Source: Serratia fonticola (GTDB taxonomy: Bacteria > Pseudomonadota > Gammaproteobacteria > Enterobacterales > Enterobacteriaceae). From it: a stretch of 64,000 nt of DNA. A program made the translations under genes and the position numbers. The stretch is taken from contig NZ_CP011254.1 of assembly GCF_001006005.1 (NCBI RefSeq), forward strand, positions 4,774,001 to 4,838,000. The letters run 5' to 3'. Shown here in pieces: positions 17,912-25,674 of the stretch (within the stretch, counting starts at the first letter, position 1; each line of letters opens with the position of its first letter). The notes beneath the pieces are model-generated. The model saw only the letters and a program-made list of their open reading frames with translations. It was not told where the DNA came from and ran no database searches.

Positions 17912-19891
17912 TTACGGTGTAACGATGTTGAACCAGAACTCAAACTTGTCCATGTAGCCCAGCATCTCATCGAGTTTCGCACCGTTACCGGTTACTTTCA
18001 CTTCGCCTTTATCTACAGCCTGCTTCAGGGTTTCTTCTTTCAGGATGATCTTATTCAGCGTTTCGCGGTTGAGCGTAATGGTCGCATCCGCGTCTTTCGC
18101 TTCAGCACCAGCAGTATGGTTCAGTACGCCATTTTCCAGCTCCAGCTTGTACTTACCGCCGTCGCTGCCGAGGTCGATATTGAATACCGCTTTGGCGTTT
18201 GCCGCTTTTTCACCGTCGATATGTACTCCGAGGTAGTCGAAGAACATCTCAGGTGACATGGCTTTCACCGTATCTGGACTTGCGGTATTTGGCGTAGGTA
18301 ATTTCTGAACCCCATTACGCAACTCCTGCGCGCCGGTCAGGTAGAAGTTACGCCATGGTCCAGATTCAGCCTGGTACCCCAATTGCTCGAGTGCATCCGC
18401 TTCCAGATGACGTGCCGCCTCGTTGTTGGGGTCGGCAAACACGACTTTACTGACAACCTGGGCAACCCAGCGATAGTTCCCCTGATCAAAATCAGTTTTC
18501 GCTTTTTGCAGGATGTTATCGGCACCGCCCATGTACTCGACGAATTTCTTCGCTGCCTCTTCTGGCGGCAGTTCATCCAGGGTTGCCGGGTTGCCATCGA
18601 ACCAGCCGAGGTAAAGCACGTAGGTAGCTTTAACATCGTGGCTCACCGAACCGTAATAGCCACGGCTTGCCCAGGTTTTTGCCAGGCCGTCTGGAAGTTT
18701 GAAGTTGGCAGCAATTTCATCACGTGTCAGACCGGTATTAGCAAGACGTAATGTCTGGTCGTTGATATAGCGATACATATCACGCTGACCTTTCATCAGG
18801 TTAACAACGTTTTCATTGCCCCACGTTGGCCAGTGGTGTTGAGCCATAATGATTTCGGCCTTATCACCCCAGCGGTTAATGGCATCGTTGATATATTTCG
18901 ACCATGCCAGCGGATCACGAATTTTCGCCCCGCGCAGCGAGTAAGTATTGTGCAGAGTGTGAGTCACATCTTCCGCAGCTTCGATGAGTTTTTTCTCTTC
19001 GATATACCACAGCATTTCGGACGGTGCTTCAGAGCCTGGCGCCATCATGAAATCGTAGGTCAGGCCATCAATAGTCTCTTTTTGTCCGGTTTTGGTGATG
19101 TAGTTAGTCGGGGCGATTAATGTCACCGTCCCTGCAGAAGTCGTTGTCCCAAGACCGGCACCAACCTGGCCTTTTTCATCAGGCTTCAGCAGGTTGCCGT
19201 ACATGTAACTGGCGCGGCGGCTCATGACGTTACCCGCCATAATGTTCTCGGACACGGCTTCGTCCATAAAGCCCGCCGGGGCGTAAATCTTCACTTTGCC
19301 TGATTTCACATCTGCTTCGTCGACGACTCCGCGAACGCCACCGTAATGGTCAACGTGACTGTGGGTGTAAATCACCGCGACAACGGGTTTATTGCCACGA
19401 TTTTTGAAGTATAAATCCATGCCGACTTTTGCTGTTTCTGCAGAAACGAGGGGATCAACAACAGTAATCCCCTCTTTACCCTCAATAATGGTCATATTGG
19501 ATAAGTCGAGATTACGGATCTGGTATACACCCTCGGTCACTTCAAAAAGGCCGCTGATGTTGATTAATTGGGACTGACGCCACAGGCTAGGGTTCACACT
19601 ATCCGGCGATTTATCACCCTCTTTGATAAAGGCATATTTCTGCGGATCCCAGACCACATTCCCCTGCTCACCTTTTATGACATCAGTGGGGATTGCAGCA
19701 ATAAAGCCTTTGTGCGCGTTGGTAAAATCAGTGTTATCAGAGAAGGGAAGTTGGTTATAGAGTGCGTCGTTGGCTTGTTTGGTTGAAGCCGTCGCCTCTT
19801 TGGGGGCTTCCTGCGCAAACAGCGGAGTCAGTGCCGTGGATGAAAGCAGCCCTGCCAGAGCAAGACTCTTGACGATTAACTTAAGCCTCAT
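17912..19891 (-). CDS. yjcS: Periplasmic alkyl sulfatase, metallo-beta-lactamase fold (SdsA/YjcS type)
   Basis: A 659-residue exported enzyme with a signal peptide (LKLIVKSLALAGLLSSTALTPLFAQ). The metallo-beta-lactamase domain (about residues 100-380) carries the two-metal motif THSHVDHYGG near 175-185 and further metal ligands including Glu-Asp in EAAEDVTHTLHN. It is followed by a helical dimerisation domain and a C-terminal SCP2-like domain (about 540-659, with NIDLGSDGGKYKLELENG) that binds the alkyl chain. The family hydrolyses primary alkyl sulfates such as dodecyl sulfate to alcohol and sulfate. Length equals known members. It is monocistronic, with repeated GTTACAT motifs upstream that may be operator sites. 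Confidence 0.92.
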   Translation of the reverse strand: MRLKLIVKSLALAGLLSSTALTPLFAQEAPKEATASTKQANDALYNQLPFSDNTDFTNAHKGFIAAIPTDVIKGEQGNVVWDPQKYAFIKEGDKSPDSVNPSLWRQSQLINISGLFEVTEGVYQIRNLDLSNMTIIEGKEGITVVDPLVSAETAKVGMDLYFKNRGNKPVVAVIYTHSHVDHYGGVRGVVDEADVKSGKVKIYAPAGFMDEAVSENIMAGNVMSRRASYMYGNLLKPDEKGQVGAGLGTTTSAGTVTLIAPTNYITKTGQKETIDGLTYDFMMAPGSEAPSEMLWYIEEKKLIEAAEDVTHTLHNTYSLRGAKIRDPLAWSKYINDAINRWGDKAEIIMAQHHWPTWGNENVVNLMKGQRDMYRYINDQTLRLANTGLTRDEIAANFKLPDGLAKTWASRGYYGSVSHDVKATYVLYLGWFDGNPATLDELPPEEAAKKFVEYMGGADNILQKAKTDFDQGNYRWVAQVVSKVVFADPNNEAARHLEADALEQLGYQAESGPWRNFYLTGAQELRNGVQKLPTPNTASPDTVKAMSPEMFFDYLGVHIDGEKAANAKAVFNIDLGSDGGKYKLELENGVLNHTAGAEAKDADATITLNRETLNKIILKEETLKQAVDKGEVKVTGNGAKLDEMLGYMDKFEFWFNIVTP

Positions 19892-20262
19892 TTCTATTCC
19901 TCATATGTAACCCCTCAAACTACTCAGACTATCCAAATAGTTACATCTAGTAATTATTCAATGGATCAAATAACGATAATAACCTTGATGCGTTATCGTT
20001 TTTAAATATAACCAAAGAGTTACATTTCGCCATGTTGGCATACAAAAATTGATAATTTAAATTTTTGCCGATTCGAAGTTGCTGAGAGTGAGAGGGGGTA
20101 CTACGAGGTAGGATAGTACAGCACGAAAGTGGGGGCGTTCGACTTGAGAATAGATCGATCATCTTGGGTAAAGGATGTTAAGAAGTGTTCACCATGTCTT
20201 TGAACACTTGTCTACCATGCCCCCGGTTGTACATGAGTCTGGTGTGATGAATAACTTGCCGA
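19892..20262 (-). promoter_or_regulatory. Upstream region of the alkyl sulfatase with inverted and repeated motifs
   Basis: A 371-bp non-coding gap. It contains a perfect 8-bp inverted repeat AACGATAA / TTATCGTT (19972-19979 and 19993-20000) and three copies of a GTTACAT heptamer (19905-19911 inverted, 19940-19946, 20019-20025). These are plausible sites for a regulator of the sulfatase gene, but no regulator gene is adjacent. The half nearest the cyclase (20026-20262) shows nothing recognisable. Confidence 0.35.
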
Positions 20263-21234
20263 TTAACTCCGCATACACTTGGATTTCTTGATCCGGTACA
20301 TGGTGGAGTCCCCCTCTGCCAGCAAGGTTTCCAGGCTATGAGGTGCGGCGGGATCAAACTCGACAATGCCGTAGGAGAACGCCAGTTGGTAAGGGGTGAT
20401 CTGAGAGGCATTATGTTCATCCACGTAGCGTTGCAGGGCTAAAATCCCCTGTTCGGCTTCGCTTTTGGTCCGGTTGCCCATCAGCGCGACAAACTCGTCA
20501 CCGCCCAACCGGGCTATCACGTCAAAATAGCCAAACACCTGTTTCATCAGCTCGGAAAAGTAGACTAACGCCCGGTCACCTTCCCCATGGCCGTAGGTGT
20601 CGTTAATCAACTTGAATTTGTCGAGGTCGATAAATACCAGGCTGGCCTTAACCCCTTTCATCTGACAATGGTGCAGCATATGACCTGCCAGAGAGATAAA
20701 GCCACGGCGATTGGATATTTGCGTCAGTTCGTCAGAGGTTGATGCCTGAAAGGCACGTAGTTCATCCTCCACCATCGAGGCCAGATCGCGCAGCGCCACC
20801 GCATCTTCGGCATCAAACAGCCGAGGTTTATCATCAATCAGACACAGGGTACCCATCTTGAGATTGCCGGAGAAACTCAGTGGACAACCGGCATAGAATC
20901 GGACGTGTGGCGCATCTTTGACAAACGGGTTATCCGCAAAGCGCGCATCCTGCAATGTATCAGGAACCAAAAGAATATCGTTGCCCAGGATCGCGTGACC
21001 GCACAATGAGAGATCCCTTGGCGTTTCGGTAGCCGCCCCCAATCCACAGCTGGATTTGAACCATTGGCGATTTTCATCGATCAGGCTCACCAAGGCAATG
21101 GGGACACCAAACAGCCGGCGGGCCATACGTGTCACCCGATCGAAGCGCTCTTCTGGCAGAGTATCCAACAGATGCAGGGAACGCAGAGCCTTCAATCGCT
21201 GTACTTCATTCGCAGGTATCTCTGGCGTTTTCAT
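20263..21234 (-). CDS. GAF-domain diguanylate cyclase (GGDEF)
   Basis: A 323-residue cytoplasmic protein with an N-terminal GAF sensor domain (about residues 25-165; includes SLCGHAIL and FYAGCPL, typical of the GAF-GGDEF subgroup) and a C-terminal GGDEF domain with an intact LGGDEFV active site, predicting synthesis of cyclic-di-GMP from two GTP. The product-inhibition I-site (RxxD before the active loop) is not conserved: the Arg position is Gly (GYFD), so feedback control may be relaxed. Start ATG 21234 is preceded by a GGAG at a rather long 11 nt. It is unlinked to its neighbours functionally as far as can be seen. Confidence 0.9.
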   Translation of the reverse strand: MKTPEIPANEVQRLKALRSLHLLDTLPEERFDRVTRMARRLFGVPIALVSLIDENRQWFKSSCGLGAATETPRDLSLCGHAILGNDILLVPDTLQDARFADNPFVKDAPHVRFYAGCPLSFSGNLKMGTLCLIDDKPRLFDAEDAVALRDLASMVEDELRAFQASTSDELTQISNRRGFISLAGHMLHHCQMKGVKASLVFIDLDKFKLINDTYGHGEGDRALVYFSELMKQVFGYFDVIARLGGDEFVALMGNRTKSEAEQGILALQRYVDEHNASQITPYQLAFSYGIVEFDPAAPHSLETLLAEGDSTMYRIKKSKCMRS

Positions 21235-21402
21235 GACTACATCCACTCCAATTAAACCCAAGGTCTTTCTCGGGAAAGCAAAACAGCAAGTTGCAGGATA
21301 ATAGCGTTCGCCACCGCTGGCAATCCGATGCACAAAACAGATGCCACTTTGCCCCTGTTTTCAGCCGTTTGATTAGGCTATAGCCACTTAAACTAGGCGT
21401 TT

Positions 21403-21526
21403 TACCCGTCGTCTTTCAAGCTGCAGCGGTGTTAACTGCACTTACCCACCCCAGTCACTTACCAAAAGTAAGCTCCTGGGGATGAGTAAGTTTGTTGCCT
21501 AGCTGCAGCTTGAAATCCATAGGGTA
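21403..21526. repeat. 124-bp long hairpin repeat element
   Basis: The gap before srfA holds an imperfect long palindrome: outer arms TACCC / GGGTA, then CTTTCAAGCTGCAGC paired with GCTGCAGCTTGAAA, and a centre with CCCAGTCACTTAC / GTAAGCTCCTGGG. This architecture matches a non-coding dispersed repeat often found between genes in Serratia and Yersinia (from memory). It could form a strong RNA hairpin ahead of the srf transcript. Confidence 0.7.
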
Positions 21527-21550
21527 TCGCTAACAAGCAAGGCATCCGGT

Positions 21551-22744
21551 GTGGCAAAACCCTTTTTACGCAGTGGCAATCTAGATGACGTTCTTACATT
21601 GGGCGAAAATGGGCAACCTGTTTATGCGTTGGCGTCGCAGTTACGTGAGGCGTTGCGCCTCCAGCAACAGCCAGCCGTAGCGGATTGCCTGGCGATCCCG
21701 ATCCCCAACGCGCAAGGCGACCGCATTGACTGGTATGCGCCCATTGCTGGACGGGCGATCTCCTGGCATGCGGCCGATGACGATGCACGGGCAGCCGCCT
21801 TGCCGCTTTTGGAACATTTCCAGATCACCGCAGAAGCCATCAGTCTACGCGCTCGCCACAGCGGTAAAGCCAACCTGCAAATGTTTGCGACGCTGCTCAG
21901 CAAGGCCATGCAGTTCCCGGATCAGAACGCCGTTTTCCTGGTGGATGGCAAACCGGTGATCACCTTCTGGGGCTGCGTGAAAGCCGATGGCAAGATCCGC
22001 ACCGCGCCTTTGGATTGCCTGCGCCCGAAAGATCGCCCTGCTCCCCCCATCGCACCACCCATTATTGAACCCGTTGCTGAGCCCATTGCTGAACCGCAAC
22101 CGCCTGCACCTCTGCCACCCGTCGCGGAGGACAAGTCTCACCACGTCTGGTGGCTGCTGCTACTGCCTGCTGCTTTCATTCTGGCCGCCGCGATCTGGTT
22201 GTTGCTCCCGAAGCCAACCCCTCAGGAAGCAATAAAAACGGTTGAGCCGGTCAAGGTACAACCCAAGCCGGTTATTACTCCCGCCGCTCTACAGTTGCCA
22301 TTAGGCTATGCGGAGGTGCTGCCTCCGCCGGTCATCACGCCGGTGGTGGTGGATAAACTGGCGCTGACGCTACCCGCCGAAGCGGTAAAGATCGGTTCTA
22401 CCGCCTTCCTCAACGGTAAATGGCGCGTCACCTTGGCGATCAAGGATCCGCTGACCGGCAAACCACCGAGCCTGCTGTATCAGTTTAACCGTGGCAAGGG
22501 CACCGCCAGGATCGTTCAAGGTGACAAAGTCACCTGTCGGGTCGAGGTCAACGCCGGTCTGATGCAGTCCGGCAATCTGGTGATCAACAGCCGTACCAAG
22601 GCCCGTTGCAGCGACGGCTCCCGTTATCAAATGCCGGAACTGGTGTGTAAGCAAGGTGAAGCTGGCACCGCCGCAGAATGCACCGGTCGTTACGGCAACA
22701 ACGAAACGGTATTCCCTATGACGATCAAGCGCGAGAGTAAATAA
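21551..22744 (+). CDS. srfA: SrfA-family virulence-associated protein
   Basis: A 397-residue protein starting MAKPFLRSG with a GTG codon preceded by AAGG at 8 nt. Residues ~1-165 form a soluble domain, ~170-195 is Pro-rich, and a single membrane helix lies at ~197-222 (VWWLLLLPAAFILAAAIWLLL). The C-terminal ~170 residues would be periplasmic and have paired Cys residues. First gene of the srfABC operon; its stop codon overlaps the srfB start by one base. srfA was first described as an SsrB-regulated gene in Salmonella. Its biochemical role is not established; here it looks like the membrane anchor of the set. Confidence 0.85.
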   Translation: MAKPFLRSGNLDDVLTLGENGQPVYALASQLREALRLQQQPAVADCLAIPIPNAQGDRIDWYAPIAGRAISWHAADDDARAAALPLLEHFQITAEAISLRARHSGKANLQMFATLLSKAMQFPDQNAVFLVDGKPVITFWGCVKADGKIRTAPLDCLRPKDRPAPPIAPPIIEPVAEPIAEPQPPAPLPPVAEDKSHHVWWLLLLPAAFILAAAIWLLLPKPTPQEAIKTVEPVKVQPKPVITPAALQLPLGYAEVLPPPVITPVVVDKLALTLPAEAVKIGSTAFLNGKWRVTLAIKDPLTGKPPSLLYQFNRGKGTARIVQGDKVTCRVEVNAGLMQSGNLVINSRTKARCSDGSRYQMPELVCKQGEAGTAAECTGRYGNNETVFPMTIKRESK

Positions 22745-25674
22745 TGTTGGCGACCCCCATCGCATATCCGCAGCGCGTTACGCTGATACCCAACAGCGGG
22801 GTCCAATTTCTGGACTTCTCCCTTACGCCGGTAATGGATGCTGAGCGCCCAGGCAAATTTGTCCGCCAGACTGCCAACGGCCCACTGCTGCGGCTGAACT
22901 ATCACGCGGCCAAAGATCGCTATTTCCTGCCGGTAGCCCCAGGCGAACCGGCCGAAATGGTGCGCCCGGAATTCAGCTTTCCTTTGGAGCAGTCATTGCG
23001 GCTGCTAGATCGCGTTTGGTTACCGCTGCCGTTCTTGCGCTTCAACCCGCCAAACAGTTTTCTCAGCGGGCCGGACAACTGGGCGCGTATACAAATCATA
23101 CGTTTGGATCAGCCGGATCGGCAAGGCCACACGCTGCGCATCACGCTGGCATTTGATACCCAAGTCTATCCAGCAGGACATGAAAACCAACAGTTGGCTC
23201 CTAATCAGCAGGACATCGCCACCGGGCTGAGCTTTGCGCTAGCGCACCATAGCCAGGATTTGGGTGATTTCCTGGATGCCACCTGGGTGGACGGCTGGCT
23301 ACGCGAGGCTTTTACCCAACAGGCCATCGCCCTGGAGCAGCGCCCGGAACGCAACATCAACGCTTCACTGCGTGAATTTGAATATCAGGCACACTACCTG
23401 AACCTGCTGGAACTGCTGGCCAGCCAGCTAAACGTGCCGAATATCACCCTAGGCAGCGATGTGCAGCAACCCGCAGTGAATGTGGATTTGATCCTCGATG
23501 TCGGCAACTCCCATACCTGCGGCATCCTGGTAGAAGATCACCCGGCGGAACGCAACGGCTTGAAACACAGCTATGAACTACAACTGCGCGATCTCAGCGA
23601 ACCGCATTATCTGCACCAAGGCCTGTTTTCCAGCCGCACTGAGTTCGCCCCCGCCAACTTTGGCAAGGCAAATTACTCGTTTGAAAGTGGCCGCGACGAT
23701 GCGTTCCTCTGGCCCTCGATGACCCGGGTGGGCCATGAAGCCTGCCGCTTGGCACTTCAGAGGCAAGGCGATACGGCATCTACCGGCCTGTCCAGCCCAC
23801 GGCGCTATCTGTGGGATGAGGAGAGTTATGCCCCCGGCTGGCGTTTCAACCGTACGGCAGAGCATAGCCTACAAGAACCGCCTGCATTCGCGACTCCGCT
23901 GGCTCAGTTAATCAATGACCAAGGGCAGCCGTTATCCAGCCTGCCACCGGAAGAGCGCCTGCCGGTTTTCACCCCAAACTACAGCCGCAGTTCGCTGATG
24001 GCTTTAATGCTTAGCGAGCTGTTGGCTCAGGCGCTGATGCAGATCAACAGCGTTGCCCAGCGCCTCTCTTTGCGTGACGGGGCAGCACCTCGCCGTTTGC
24101 GTAATATCATTCTGACCCTGCCTTCCGCTATGCCGGTACCGGAACGTGAAATCTTCCGCCTGCGGATGCATGAGGCGATCGCGCTAGTGTGGCAAGGCAT
24201 GGGGTGGCATTCGGCAGATGAAGATTTGAACGGCATAGCCAGTTCGGTGCCGGTCCCCGCCGTACAGATGGAGTGGGATGAGGCCACCTGCGGCCAGATG
24301 GTCTATCTGTATAACGAAATCCAGGTCAACTTCGCGGGCCAGGCTGAGGCGTTCTTTAGCGCCATGGCACGTCCGGACTCCGCTGAGCCGGGGAAAACGT
24401 TGCGTATTGCCTCAGTGGATATCGGCGGCGGCACCACCGATCTGGCAATTACCCAGTACCGTCTGGAAGAGACGGCTGGCAACAACGTCAAGGTGACCCC
24501 GCATCTGTTATTCCGTGAAGGCTTCAAGGTGGCGGGCGATGACATTCTGCTGGAGGTGATCCGCCTGTATCTGCTGCCCGCCCTACAGGCCGAATTCAAA
24601 CGCGTCGGCGTGTCAGAACCGGCAGCACTGATGGCCGAACTGTTTGGCCAGGAAGAGAGCCCAGTATTGCAGCAACAAGTGACACTGCAACTTTTCATCC
24701 CACTCGCTCAGGCGATCCTGGAACGCTATGAAAGCTTCACCCCGGTGCAGACTCGCAGCGAGATCGACGCCGTGCTGGGCGAACTGTTGACGCAAAAACC
24801 CACCGATAACGTATTGAAATATATCAATGCGGCGGTGCAACGCGGTTTACCGGCAGAGGCAGAACTGTTCGACGTTTTGCAGACGCCGCTAATCCTGCGG
24901 CTGAGCGACTTGCACGCCGAATTCCTTTCACCGCGCATGGCGCTTACCCGCAATCTGCGGTTGCTGACCGAGGTGATCGCCCTGCACAACTGCGACGTGC
25001 TGTTGCTCACTGGCCGCCCTTCTCGTTTCCCTGGCATTCAGGCCCTGTTCCGGCAGCTACAGCCGGTGCCGATCAACCGCATCGTTTCGCTGGATGGTTA
25101 TCACACCAGCGGCTGGTATCCTTTCAGCCAACAAGGGCGGATCGACAATCCCAAATCCACTGCGGCGGTGGGTGCAATGCTGTGTCTGTTAGCATTGGAG
25201 TTGCGCTTACCGGGCGTTTACTTCAAAGCGGCCGATTTCCGCCCTTATTCAACGGTGCGTTATCTGGGGCGCCTGGATGCAGACAACCGCCTGCCTGCCA
25301 ATCAGGTTTTCTATGCAGATCTCGATCTGGATACCCCAGATGGCGGCTTGGACAGCAGCGTCAGCTTTGCCCTCAACGGTGCGTTGTGCCTGGGATTCCG
25401 TCAGTTAGATAACGAACACTGGCCCGCCGCGCCGCTGTTTACCCTGACGATTATCGATCCGCAGCTGGCGCGTAACCTGGCTGGCGATAACCTGTTACGG
25501 GTTAAAATTGCTCCGCAGCCGGGCTCTCCCGCTCGCTGGAGCATCACCAGCGCCGAACTGGAAGACGGTACCCCGGTGCCCACCGAACATCTGCAACTCA
25601 AATTGAATACGCTGATCGACAGTGCCACCGGGGCTACCCACTATTGGATCGACAGCGGGAGCATTTTTGCATGA
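22744..25674 (+). CDS. srfB: SrfB-family protein with an actin/Hsp70-like ATPase core
   Basis: A 976-residue protein of the SrfB family. After ~245 residues of unique sequence it shows the ASKHA nucleotide-binding signatures: phosphate-1-like ILDVGNSHTCGIL (about 250-262), phosphate-2 DIGGGTTDLA (about 559-568), and an adenosine-like LLTGRPSRFPGIQ (about 754-766). This predicts ATP binding with an actin/Hsp70-type fold, interrupted by large insertions. No signal peptide or membrane segment. It overlaps srfA by one base and srfC by four (ATGA), so the three products are probably made in proportion and act together. Historic label: virulence factor; true function unknown. Confidence 0.88.
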   Translation: MLATPIAYPQRVTLIPNSGVQFLDFSLTPVMDAERPGKFVRQTANGPLLRLNYHAAKDRYFLPVAPGEPAEMVRPEFSFPLEQSLRLLDRVWLPLPFLRFNPPNSFLSGPDNWARIQIIRLDQPDRQGHTLRITLAFDTQVYPAGHENQQLAPNQQDIATGLSFALAHHSQDLGDFLDATWVDGWLREAFTQQAIALEQRPERNINASLREFEYQAHYLNLLELLASQLNVPNITLGSDVQQPAVNVDLILDVGNSHTCGILVEDHPAERNGLKHSYELQLRDLSEPHYLHQGLFSSRTEFAPANFGKANYSFESGRDDAFLWPSMTRVGHEACRLALQRQGDTASTGLSSPRRYLWDEESYAPGWRFNRTAEHSLQEPPAFATPLAQLINDQGQPLSSLPPEERLPVFTPNYSRSSLMALMLSELLAQALMQINSVAQRLSLRDGAAPRRLRNIILTLPSAMPVPEREIFRLRMHEAIALVWQGMGWHSADEDLNGIASSVPVPAVQMEWDEATCGQMVYLYNEIQVNFAGQAEAFFSAMARPDSAEPGKTLRIASVDIGGGTTDLAITQYRLEETAGNNVKVTPHLLFREGFKVAGDDILLEVIRLYLLPALQAEFKRVGVSEPAALMAELFGQEESPVLQQQVTLQLFIPLAQAILERYESFTPVQTRSEIDAVLGELLTQKPTDNVLKYINAAVQRGLPAEAELFDVLQTPLILRLSDLHAEFLSPRMALTRNLRLLTEVIALHNCDVLLLTGRPSRFPGIQALFRQLQPVPINRIVSLDGYHTSGWYPFSQQGRIDNPKSTAAVGAMLCLLALELRLPGVYFKAADFRPYSTVRYLGRLDADNRLPANQVFYADLDLDTPDGGLDSSVSFALNGALCLGFRQLDNEHWPAAPLFTLTIIDPQLARNLAGDNLLRVKIAPQPGSPARWSITSAELEDGTPVPTEHLQLKLNTLIDSATGATHYWIDSGSIFA

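Noticed and set aside
17912..19891. Metallo-beta-lactamase reading of the sulfatase
   Set aside because: The fold is shared, but length, SCP2-like C-terminal domain and motifs identify an alkyl sulfatase, not a carbapenemase.
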